A DNA stretch of 64,000 bases from Flavobacteriales bacterium (GTDB taxonomy: Bacteria > Bacteroidota > Bacteroidia > Flavobacteriales_F > PHOS-HE28): contig JAHDVX010000001.1 of the NCBI GenBank assembly GCA_023382455.1, forward strand, positions 186,001 through 250,000, read 5' to 3'. A program made the translations under genes and the position numbers. Below are positions 56,952 through 64,000 of this stretch, in pieces; the first letter of the stretch is position 1; every line of letters starts with the position of its first letter. The notes below the pieces were generated by a model, which was not told where the DNA came from, did no database searches, and saw nothing but the letters and a program-made list of their open reading frames with translations.

Positions 56952-57761
56952 TCATTTCCACGCCTTCACGATGAGGCCCGTTCCGGTGGCGTGGTCCATG
57001 CGCACATCGAGGCAATTGAGCACGAAGGCGATCGGGTAGGCGATGACGTAGTAGAACGGCAGCACGATGAAGAAGAGCTTGCTGGTCCCCAGCATCAGCA
57101 GCGGCCATTTCATGCTGAGCCGCCAACTGACCTTGCCCGGAGCGCCGTAGCTGTACCGCGCCTCCACCCGGCTGAAGCCGTTGCGAAGCGCTTTCGCACG
57201 GATGTCATCGATGTTATACCCGTCGCGCACATGCTCCTCGATGAAGGAACCTTCGCCCTCGTCATGCACGTCGCTGCCGCCCTGGTCGCTGGGCGTGCTG
57301 ATGATGAGCATGCCGCCCGGCTTGAGCGAAGTGGAGTAGCAGCGCAGCGCGGCCTCGTCTTCCAGGATGTGCTCCATCACGTCCACACACACCACCAGCT
57401 CGAAGGTATCGGGCCGTTGGAAGCGGGTCACGTCCCCGACCTCGAATTGCACCTGCGGCCGCCCGATCCTCCCGAAGAACGCGTTGCAGTCCGCCACTTG
57501 TTCCTCCTTCACGTCGATGGCGGTGATGCGCCACTTGCGCGAGAGGCTGCTGAGCCAATAGCTGTACTGGCCAAAGCCGGCCCCGGCGTCATAGATCGCC
57601 AGCTCCTGATCGCGCTTGTCCGCCGCCCAGCGGCGAAGCTCGCGGTGGATGTGCCAGGCGCGCAGCAGCAGCAGGTCCAGCAACTTGTAGAAGACCTTCC
57701 GCAGGAAGGGCGTACTGTTGAACACCACGCCCAGACGGCGCTTTACGGGATCATACTGCAT
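56952..57761 (-). CDS. class I SAM-dependent methyltransferase
   Basis: A 269-residue protein with a Rossmann methyltransferase core: motif I IYDAGAGFGQYSYWL, motif II ITAIDVKEEQVADC, and LVVCVDVMEHI with ALRCYSTSLKPGGMLIISTP. A hydrophobic C-terminal stretch (LLMLGTSKLFFIVLPFYYVIAY) could tether it to the membrane. The substrate is unknown. It lies between rbfA and lolE on the same strand. Confidence 0.85.
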   Translation of the reverse strand: MQYDPVKRRLGVVFNSTPFLRKVFYKLLDLLLLRAWHIHRELRRWAADKRDQELAIYDAGAGFGQYSYWLSSLSRKWRITAIDVKEEQVADCNAFFGRIGRPQVQFEVGDVTRFQRPDTFELVVCVDVMEHILEDEAALRCYSTSLKPGGMLIISTPSDQGGSDVHDEGEGSFIEEHVRDGYNIDDIRAKALRNGFSRVEARYSYGAPGKVSWRLSMKWPLLMLGTSKLFFIVLPFYYVIAYPIAFVLNCLDVRMDHATGTGLIVKAWK

Positions 57762-57870
57762 GGAAGGCTATGCTGGGTTGGTGGGGGCAAGGGGGTACCG
57801 GGTCTGCATCACCGTGAAAGACCTTCGGCCCCTCGGGCAATGTGCAACGGACAACCACCAACGTTCCTCC

Positions 57871-58209
57871 TCATCGCTTCAGCAGCTGGTCGATCTCCTC
57901 GGCCTTGTCCAGCGAGTCGTCGATGTAAAAGTTGAGTTCCGGCACGATCCGCAATTGCTTGCCCACGCGCATGCCCAGTTCACCGCGCAGGCGGTGGCCC
58001 ATGTCGCGCACCAGTTGCAGCACGGCCTGCTTGTCCTTGGCCGGGAAAAGGCTGAGGTACACCTTGGCCAGGCCGAGGTCCGGGCTGATGCGCACACCGG
58101 TGACCGTGATGAGCCCGCCGGGAAGCAGCGCGCGGTTGTGGCCTTGCATCACCTCCGCCATTTCCTTTTGCAGCAGGCTGTTCACCTTGCTTTGCCGGAT
58201 GCTGTCCAT
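57871..58209 (-). CDS. rbfA: ribosome-binding factor A
   Basis: A 112-residue KH-type protein with the RbfA signatures MDSIRQSKVNSLLQKEMAEV, ITVTGVRISPDLGLAKVYLS and LRIVPELNFYIDDSLDKAEE. It acts in 30S subunit maturation. A TATCTTCG box lies four bases before the ATG. Confidence 0.93.
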   Translation of the reverse strand: MDSIRQSKVNSLLQKEMAEVMQGHNRALLPGGLITVTGVRISPDLGLAKVYLSLFPAKDKQAVLQLVRDMGHRLRGELGMRVGKQLRIVPELNFYIDDSLDKAEEIDQLLKR

Positions 58210-58213
58210 GGTG

Positions 58214-58221
58214 CGAAGATA
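58214..58221 (-). promoter_or_regulatory. -7 box (TATCTTCG) of rbfA
   Basis: The minus-strand TATCTTCG is followed by CACC and then ATG, the same spacing and spacer as in front of menI. Confidence 0.5.
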
Positions 58222-58280
58222 GCTGGGGCGCCCTTGGGCCTCGCCGACCGCCCCGTCTGGGCAGGGAGCCTTGGCCCGGA

Positions 58281-58288
58281 TACCTTTG
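58281..58288 (+). promoter_or_regulatory. -7 box (TACCTTTG) of the ABC exporter
   Basis: An exact TAnnTTTG match ten bases before the ATG at 58299. Confidence 0.55.
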
Positions 58289-58298
58289 GCCCTTCACC

Positions 58299-60119
58299 AT
58301 GAAGAACTTCCTCCGCATCATGCGTTTCGGGCGGCCCTATGCCCGGTTCGCTGTGCTGAACGGCGTGTTCAACCTGCTGGCCACCGTTTTCCACCTGGCC
58401 AGCATGCTGCTCTTCATCCCGTTCCTGCGGTTGCTGCTGGGACAAACGCAGGCGGTGCACGAGCAGCCCGAGCTGACGTGGACCAAGGCCTCGCTGGAGC
58501 AGGGCTTCAACTGGTCGCTCACGCGGTTGATCGAGCTGAACGGGCAGGTGGGCGCACTGGGGATCATCTGCGTCACCGTGGTGGCGTTGTTCCTGCTGAA
58601 GAACCTGTTCCGCTACTTGGCGGTGCGGGCCATCTGCACGTTCCGCAACCGGATCATCCGCGATGTGCGCTCGCGGATCTACGACAAGATGCTGGAGCTT
58701 CCGCTGCGCTACCACAACGATGAGCGCAAGGGCAACCTGCTGTCGCTGATCACCAACGACATGCAGGTGCTGGAGTACTCGGTGATGTACTCCATCGAGA
58801 TGGTGGTGCGCGAGCCCATCGCGGTGCTCCTCTTCCTGGGCACCATGGTGACGCTGTCGCCGGAGCTCACGCTGTGGTCGCTGCTGTTGCTGCCGATCAG
58901 CGGGCTGTTGATCGGGCGCATCAGCAAAAGCCTGAAGCGGCGCAGTACGCGGGTGCAGGAGAAGAGCGCCGACCTGTTGGCGCGCGTGGAGGAGACGCTC
59001 ACCGGCATGCGCGTGGTGAAGGCCTTCAACGGGGAGGCGGCCATGAAGCGGCGCTTCGAACGCGAGAACGACCTGCTGATGCGCTCCAGCATCGCCATGC
59101 TCAACCGGCAGGACGTGGCCTCCCCGCTGAGCGAGACCCTGGGCACGGCGGTGATGGCCATGATCGCCTACATCGGCGGCTCGCTCGTTCTGGGCCCCGA
59201 TGCCAGCCTCAGCGGCGACAGCTTCCTGGGCTTCATCATCATCTTCTCCCAGTTGCTCACACCCATCAAGGGCTTCTCGCAGGGCTACTCCGGCATCGTG
59301 CGCGGATCGTCCAGCGCCCAGCGGGTGTTCGAGCTGCTGGCGGTGCCCAACACCGTGGTGGAGAAGCCGGACGCGAAGCCCGTGGCCGCCTTCCGCGACA
59401 AGGTGGAGTTCCGGGACGTGGCCTTCGCCTACGGGGAGAAGCCCGTGCTGCAGGGCATCCACCTCAGCGTGGCCAAGGGTAAGAGCGTGGCGCTGGTGGG
59501 CGGCAGCGGCGGCGGCAAGACCACGCTGGCCGGGCTGCTCCCGCGATTCTTCGACGTCACGGCAGGCGCTGTACTGCTGGACGGCACCGACATCCGCGAC
59601 CTGCGGATCAGGGACCTGCGCGCCCTGATGGGCATCGTGACACAGGACAGCCTGCTGTTCAACGATACGGTGGCCGCCAACATCGCCTTCGGCCGTACGG
59701 GCATCAGCGAAGCGGACATCCAGCGGGCGGCGGAGGTGGCCAATGCGCATGAGTTCATCACCCGGCTGCCGCAAGGCTACCACACCTCCATCGGCGATGC
59801 GGGCAACCGCCTCAGCGGCGGCCAGAAGCAACGTATCGCCATTGCGCGCGCCGTGCTGGGCGACCCGGCCATCCTGATCCTGGACGAGGCCACCTCGGCG
59901 CTGGATACCGAAAGCGAAAAACTGGTGCAGGACGCGCTCTTCAACCTGATGAAGGACCGCACCTCCCTGGTGATCGCGCACCGGCTGAGCACCATCCAGC
60001 ATTGCGACGAGATCATCGTGCTGGACCAGGGCCGCATCATCGAACGGGGCACGCACACCGAGCTGTTCGCCGCCAACGGGCAGTACCGCAAGCTGTGCGA
60101 CCTGCAGGCGTTTGCCTGA
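58299..60119 (+). CDS. MsbA-type ABC exporter (fused membrane and ATPase)
   Basis: A 606-residue half-transporter with about six N-terminal membrane spans (to about residue 330) and a C-terminal ABC ATPase: Walker A VGGSGGGKTTLAG, Q-loop IVTQDSLLF, signature RLSGGQKQRIAIARA, Walker B AILILDEATSALD and the H-loop VIAHRLSTI. This is the layout of MsbA-like lipid or lipid-A flippases and multidrug exporters. It works as a homodimer in the inner membrane. It is divergent from rbfA and converges with the penicillin-binding protein gene. Confidence 0.92.
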   Translation: MKNFLRIMRFGRPYARFAVLNGVFNLLATVFHLASMLLFIPFLRLLLGQTQAVHEQPELTWTKASLEQGFNWSLTRLIELNGQVGALGIICVTVVALFLLKNLFRYLAVRAICTFRNRIIRDVRSRIYDKMLELPLRYHNDERKGNLLSLITNDMQVLEYSVMYSIEMVVREPIAVLLFLGTMVTLSPELTLWSLLLLPISGLLIGRISKSLKRRSTRVQEKSADLLARVEETLTGMRVVKAFNGEAAMKRRFERENDLLMRSSIAMLNRQDVASPLSETLGTAVMAMIAYIGGSLVLGPDASLSGDSFLGFIIIFSQLLTPIKGFSQGYSGIVRGSSSAQRVFELLAVPNTVVEKPDAKPVAAFRDKVEFRDVAFAYGEKPVLQGIHLSVAKGKSVALVGGSGGGKTTLAGLLPRFFDVTAGAVLLDGTDIRDLRIRDLRALMGIVTQDSLLFNDTVAANIAFGRTGISEADIQRAAEVANAHEFITRLPQGYHTSIGDAGNRLSGGQKQRIAIARAVLGDPAILILDEATSALDTESEKLVQDALFNLMKDRTSLVIAHRLSTIQHCDEIIVLDQGRIIERGTHTELFAANGQYRKLCDLQAFA

Positions 60120-60145
60120 GTCCCCCGCCCACCTGGCAAGGGGCC

Positions 60146-62386
60146 TCAACGGCCCTTCCCCGGGAACAACCTCCGGAAGAACCCTTCCTTCTGCTTCTTT
60201 TCCGCCGTGTCCGCCTTGGTTTCCTTCTTTCCGAAAATCCCCTCGATCAAGCGCTCCAACGGATCGGCCGAGCGGCGCGGGTCGCAGTCCATGGCCATGC
60301 TGTCCGCCGGGAAGGGCTTGATGTAACGATCGCGCAGCAGGGATGAGCGTTCCACCTCGGCCAGTGTGCCGCCGATGATGGGCAGGGCCAATTGGGAACC
60401 GGTGCCCAAGGCACTGTGGAAATGCACCTCGGGGTCGCGCGCGCCCACCCACGTGCCGGCCACCAGCTCCGGCGTGTAGGCCACGAACCAGGCATCGCTG
60501 TAATCCTGCGAAGTGCCGGTCTTGCCGGCCAGATCGGCACGCACGCCGAAGCGTGAACGGATGCCGACACCGGTGCCTTGGTCCACGGCGCGGCGCAGCA
60601 AGGCCGTGATGGTGGTGGTGACCGTTTCGTCCAACGCGCGGCGGGCGGCGGCAGGCTTTCCCTGCCAGATCACCTTCCCTTGGGCATCGGTGATCTTCTC
60701 GATCAGCTGCGGGTCGCGCACCAGGCCTCCATTGGCGAAGGCCGCATAGGCGCGCACGATCTCCTTCAGCGAGATGTCCGCCGCGCCCAACGCCAGCGCG
60801 GGGTTGCCCACGCCGCCTGTGGGGAGGCCGAGCGCCTGGAAGACTTCGCGGATGCCGTCCGCACCGGTGCGGAAGTACAGGTCCACGGTGGGGATGTTCA
60901 TGGAATGCGCCAGCGCGTACCATAGCGCCACCTGCCCGCCGATGGTGTCCTTGTCGAAGTTCTGCGGCGACCAACCCTCGTAGTCCGGATAGGTCTTCTG
61001 TTCATTGTTCAAGTAGGTGCACGGCTCCAGGCCCTTGCGCAGGGCGGCGGCGTAGATCACCGGCTTGATGGTGGAAGCGATGGGGCGGTGGCTTTCCACC
61101 TGGTCGAAGGGCAGTGCGCGGAAATCGTTGCCGCCGCTGTATGCCCGCACCTTCCCGGTGAGCGGGTCCATCATCAGGAAAGCGGCCTGCAACATGCTGT
61201 GGTAGTGCCATAGGCTGTCGCGGTAGCTGATGCTGTCCGGCGGGGAATCATCCCAGGTGAAAACGCTGCGCACGGTGTGTTCATTCCGTTTCCAGGCGGC
61301 ATTGGCACGTTTCCCCATGGCCTTTTCCCATGCCTTGCGGGCATTGCGGCCGCGAAGCTCGCGATCCAGCTTGGGCTGCATGGCGGCCAACTGCCTCGCC
61401 GTGGCGCGCAGGGCAGCCTGCTGCAAGGCGGTATCCAGCGTGGTGTGGATCCGCAGACCGTCCTTCTCGACATCCCAAGCCCTCCCCTTCTTCCGGCCCA
61501 GCTCCACCAGGATGCGGCGCGCCTCCGTCTCCACCCGGGCATCGAAGTAGCCGTATGCATCCAGGGCATCCAGGCCGGCATAGCGGATGCGCAGCGGCAG
61601 GGCTTGCAGGCTGTCGCGCCGGCCGGCGGAAAGCTTGCCGTTGCCCGCCATCAGGGCCAGCACCTGGTTGCGGCGTCCCTTGGCGGCTTCGGGGTGAAGG
61701 CGCGGGTTGTAGCTGGTGTTGGCCTTCAGCATGCCGATCAGTACGGCCGCCTCCTCCACCTTCAGCTTCTTCACGCCCTTGCTGAAGAAGCGCTCCGAGG
61801 CCGCCTCGATGCCGTAGATGTTCTCGCCGAACGGAACGGAATTGAGGTAGAGCGCCACCACGTCCTCCTTGCTGTACACCTGCTCCAAGCGTTGGGCCAC
61901 CAGGGCTTCCTTGATCTTGTTCACCGGGATGGTGAGCGGCCCGTACCGTTCCCGCCCGTAGAGGTTCTTGATGAGCTGCTGGGAGATGGTGCTGCCGCCG
62001 CCGGCGCTGCGATCACAGCCGAGCAATGTGCGGAAGAACACGCGCACATAGCTGAAGGCGTCCACGCCCTGGTGCTCGAAGAAGCGCTTGTCCTCCGTGG
62101 AGACCAAGGCATCCACCACATGGGCCGGGATGTCCTTGTAGTGCACGTTGGTGCGGTCCTTGGCGAAGATCTTGCCGATCACCGCACCCTCGCGGGAAAG
62201 GATCAATGTGGCCTCCTCGTTGCGCAGCGCCGCCAGTTCCTCCTTGGAGGGCAATTTGCCGAAGACGCCGTTCTGCACCAGGATCACCAGCAGGAAGACG
62301 GAGATGAAGGCGATGGCCAGCAAGAGGAACAAGGCTTTCCATAGAAAGGCTGTTCCTCCTGACTTCTTCGATCGTTTCTTGGCCAT
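60146..62386 (-). CDS. mrcA: class A penicillin-binding protein (PBP1a-type)
   Basis: A 746-residue bifunctional peptidoglycan synthase. After a Lys-rich cytosolic tail and one membrane span (residues 14-39) comes a GT51 glycosyltransferase domain (VSTEDKRFFEHQGVD, GGGSTISQQLIKNLYG, EALVAQRLEQVYSKEDVV). A transpeptidase domain with active-site SxxK in ASTIKPVIYAA, SxN in AHSMN and KTG in AGKTGTSQDYSD follows. A charged, unstructured C-terminal tail (KKETKADTAEKKQK) ends it. It polymerises glycan strands and cross-links them in the periplasm. Confidence 0.95.
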   Translation of the reverse strand: MAKKRSKKSGGTAFLWKALFLLLAIAFISVFLLVILVQNGVFGKLPSKEELAALRNEEATLILSREGAVIGKIFAKDRTNVHYKDIPAHVVDALVSTEDKRFFEHQGVDAFSYVRVFFRTLLGCDRSAGGGSTISQQLIKNLYGRERYGPLTIPVNKIKEALVAQRLEQVYSKEDVVALYLNSVPFGENIYGIEAASERFFSKGVKKLKVEEAAVLIGMLKANTSYNPRLHPEAAKGRRNQVLALMAGNGKLSAGRRDSLQALPLRIRYAGLDALDAYGYFDARVETEARRILVELGRKKGRAWDVEKDGLRIHTTLDTALQQAALRATARQLAAMQPKLDRELRGRNARKAWEKAMGKRANAAWKRNEHTVRSVFTWDDSPPDSISYRDSLWHYHSMLQAAFLMMDPLTGKVRAYSGGNDFRALPFDQVESHRPIASTIKPVIYAAALRKGLEPCTYLNNEQKTYPDYEGWSPQNFDKDTIGGQVALWYALAHSMNIPTVDLYFRTGADGIREVFQALGLPTGGVGNPALALGAADISLKEIVRAYAAFANGGLVRDPQLIEKITDAQGKVIWQGKPAAARRALDETVTTTITALLRRAVDQGTGVGIRSRFGVRADLAGKTGTSQDYSDAWFVAYTPELVAGTWVGARDPEVHFHSALGTGSQLALPIIGGTLAEVERSSLLRDRYIKPFPADSMAMDCDPRRSADPLERLIEGIFGKKETKADTAEKKQKEGFFRRLFPGKGR

Positions 62387-62865
62387 GCCCTTGCTGCACG
62401 ATCCGCCCGGCTCTGTTCTGCCCGGGTGGCTAATGGGGATGCAAAGGTCTGATGCACGAGGGGATCAAACTCGTGAAAATGCGGGGTGGCAACCGTTCTG
62501 GAATGGACCATCGGCCTCAGGCGCACTCGCCACCGGCCGCCTACTCTGGCAGTACCGGGATGCGGGGTAAGCAGCACTGAACCCGGGCCTCTGCCCCAGG
62601 TACCTACCAGCTGCGTGCTCCCGAGCTGGGCAGCGTGGTGCGCATGCTGCGGTCGCGGTGAGGAAGGCCGGAATTGCAAGAACCATTCGCATGCATTTGT
62701 GGCCCCTTGCCTTCACAGGTCAGGGTCTACGGTATTGGTCCTGATGTTGAGGTTTGCAAGCCCCAACCACAGCAAAATCCAATTGCCCGGGCCAATCCGT
62801 TTGAAGTTCCCTTTCACCTGGCCACTCAGACTACATTCGCCCGGCTCCCGCTACGGTTGCCTTTC
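62387..62865. other. 479-bp gene-free intergenic region
   Basis: No credible gene is seen. It contains a GC hairpin (CCCGG / CCGGG around 62407-62430) and a GACCTTTG-like element on the minus strand near 62437-62450 that might serve the penicillin-binding protein. Near its end on the plus strand are TACATTCG (62832-62839) and TACGGTTG (62852-62859). Confidence 0.5.
62852..62859 (+). promoter_or_regulatory. -7-like box (TACGGTTG) of the hydrolase gene
   Basis: Matches TAnnTTTG except for one base and lies six bases before the ATG at 62866, which supports that start. A second near-match, TACATTCG, is at 62832-62839. Confidence 0.35.
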
Positions 62866-63885
62866 ATGAATTCATCGCAAAGTCGTCCCACCGGAGCATC
62901 AACGGTGCTCACTATCCATCTGCTCGCCTCGGTTTGGTGCGTGCTGGCCGGTCTGGGGGCATATGCACGGACCGTTGCGGACACCGCGATCATGTTCAAG
63001 CCCGCACCCGCAAACTTTGACGGGGCCCTTTTCAGCATTCGCGTGAATGACCTTGAACTTGAAGGAGTCTTCCTTGGGGATCGCCAGATGAAGAGGCCGT
63101 TGATCCTGTTCATACCCGGTTCAGGGCCGTTACCGCTGTTCACCTCCTTCGGGGATACGGCATACTATCCCCTATTCCCCCATCAATTGCTGGACAATGG
63201 CACAGCATTCAACTTCATCTTCCTTTCCAAGCCGGGCATACCAGCCCTGTGCAAAAAGGAACAGCTGAGTGACAACTACTATTTCCTGGACACGGTAACC
63301 GGCATGCCGCCTTCGGAATACCTGCACCTCAACACGCTTGAGTTCTGCCGATCGGCCTACTCCACGCTATTGGACCATATCGGGGAAGTGTGTGCTTCCA
63401 CCATGGTCATCGCCATGGGGCATTCACAAGGTGCGCGCGTCGTAGCCGAGTTGGCCACCCATTCGAAGATCGACAAGCTGGTGTACATGAGCGCGGATCC
63501 ACTTGGCCGGATGGCGGCCCTGTATGATGGTGAATACGCCAAATTCCGCCATCGCGACCCTGAAAAGCTGAGCTTCCTCCATGACTTATTAAACCCCGCC
63601 TTTGCCGACAGCACCTACATGGGTGAGCGGTATGAATCCTTCCGCAGCTTCGCGAAGCCTTCGCTCATCCCCCTTTCCAAGGCAACCGCACCCACCTTGC
63701 TGGTTTATGGCGATATGGACCCAAGCTGCCCCAACTGCTACGTATTGTCCCTGCTTCCGGAATGGCTCCCGCAGATGAAGGCATTGCGTTATCCCGGATA
63801 CGACCACAACTACTTCGATCCGGAGGGCACGAACCATTGGGGCGAGGTGGTGGCGGATGTGTTCAGGTGGATACTTGGCAACTAG
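62866..63885 (+). CDS. exported alpha/beta hydrolase
   Basis: A 339-residue protein with an N-terminal hydrophobic segment (TVLTIHLLASVWCVLAGLGA) followed by an alpha/beta-hydrolase fold. The oxyanion phrase LFIPGSGPLPL, the nucleophile elbow AMGHSQGARV (GxSxG), a candidate acid in LLVYGDMDPSC and the catalytic His in GYDHNYFDP are visible. It is probably periplasmic or surface-exposed; substrate unknown. A 64-residue in-frame extension upstream is rejected because a -7-like box lies inside it. Confidence 0.82.
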   Translation: MNSSQSRPTGASTVLTIHLLASVWCVLAGLGAYARTVADTAIMFKPAPANFDGALFSIRVNDLELEGVFLGDRQMKRPLILFIPGSGPLPLFTSFGDTAYYPLFPHQLLDNGTAFNFIFLSKPGIPALCKKEQLSDNYYFLDTVTGMPPSEYLHLNTLEFCRSAYSTLLDHIGEVCASTMVIAMGHSQGARVVAELATHSKIDKLVYMSADPLGRMAALYDGEYAKFRHRDPEKLSFLHDLLNPAFADSTYMGERYESFRSFAKPSLIPLSKATAPTLLVYGDMDPSCPNCYVLSLLPEWLPQMKALRYPGYDHNYFDPEGTNHWGEVVADVFRWILGN

Positions 63886-63939
63886 GATCGGTTAGACTTT
63901 CGCGTATGCAGGCATCTGGCCTTCAGGCCCTGCACGACT

Positions 63940-63947
63940 TATCTTTG
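63940..63947 (+). promoter_or_regulatory. -7 box (TATCTTTG) of the terminal gene
   Basis: An exact TAnnTTTG match separated from the ATG at 63952 by only ATCC. Confidence 0.55.
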
Positions 63948-63951
63948 ATCC

Positions 63952-64000
63952 ATGTCGGAGATCATTTTCCAAGTGGAGGAATCACCTGAAGGAGGCTTCG
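63952..64000 (+). CDS. start of a HicB-like small protein, cut by window end
   Basis: Only 16 residues are visible, MSEIIFQVEESPEGGF. This opening is typical of small HicB-like (type II antitoxin-fold) proteins, some wrongly annotated as 2-oxoisovalerate dehydrogenase. A HicA-type toxin would be expected just downstream, outside the window. Confidence 0.5.
   Translation, partial: MSEIIFQVEESPEGGF

Noticed and set aside
1-64000. tRNA or rRNA genes
   Set aside because: I looked for cloverleaf-like T-arm signatures (GGTTCGAnTCC) and rRNA landmarks and recognised none, though tRNAs are hard to exclude by eye.

Overview
The window reads as a high-GC member of the Bacteroidota, most likely a Flavobacteriales-type lineage. 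Evidence: two large PKD-repeat surface proteins ending in type IX secretion system (T9SS) type-B sorting domains, a PorP/SprF-family outer-membrane protein, a complete-looking menaquinone operon, Bacteroidota-type families (DUF255/YyaL, DUF2200, M28 glutaminyl-cyclase-like, LolE next to RbfA), no Shine-Dalgarno motifs at the starts, and promoter-like TAnnTTTG (-7) boxes just before many genes. No rRNA or tRNA genes were recognised.

Layout. 1-9.4 kb: housekeeping genes (partial LEA protein, YyaL-like protein, kbl, plsC-gatC, trpS, a 50-residue zinc ribbon, two tandem paralogous membrane proteins). 9.4-15.7 kb: menI-menF-menD-menA-menC-menE on the minus strand, almost all joined by 4-base ATGA overlaps. 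15.8-25.9 kb: an OmpR-type response regulator and the AddB- and AddA-like recombination nuclease/helicase subunits, separated by a T9SS-exported PKD protein and an ElaA-type acetyltransferase. 26-28.9 kb: an MbnP lipoprotein followed by two di-haem peroxidase-like lipoproteins (MbnH-type). 28.9-37.7 kb: a disulfide-less dihydrolipoamide-dehydrogenase homologue, then an operon of a 1,509-residue PKD adhesin, a TPR/PD40 protein and a PorP/SprF protein. 37.8-43.8 kb: a truncated and a full-length aldehyde dehydrogenase flanking a lower-GC accessory island with two VOC proteins, DUF2200, an orphan antitoxin-like protein and a retron-type reverse transcriptase with an XRE regulator. 43.9-50.8 kb: a DNA-damage-type module (dinB Pol IV, an Mrr-type endonuclease and a DnaE-type polymerase) full of short repeats. 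50.8-64 kb: cysS, M28 peptidase, recJ, tadA, rbfA-methyltransferase-lolE, an MsbA-like ABC exporter, a class A penicillin-binding protein, an alpha/beta hydrolase and the start of a HicB-like gene.

The most unusual feature is the DnaE-type polymerase at 47095-50445. Its reading frame stays open through at least five stretches that look like intergenic repeat elements: two octamer (TGATCNTC) arrays, two SalI-type palindromes, an 82-bp element with perfect 11-bp inverted ends and an 18-base motif also found between genes. Second is the reverse transcriptase/XRE island, which has a structured non-coding stretch upstream. Third is a recurring layout in which the -7 promoter box sits only 4-10 bases before the start codon, suggesting leaderless or nearly leaderless mRNAs. 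All functional calls come from reading the sequence; no database search was run.
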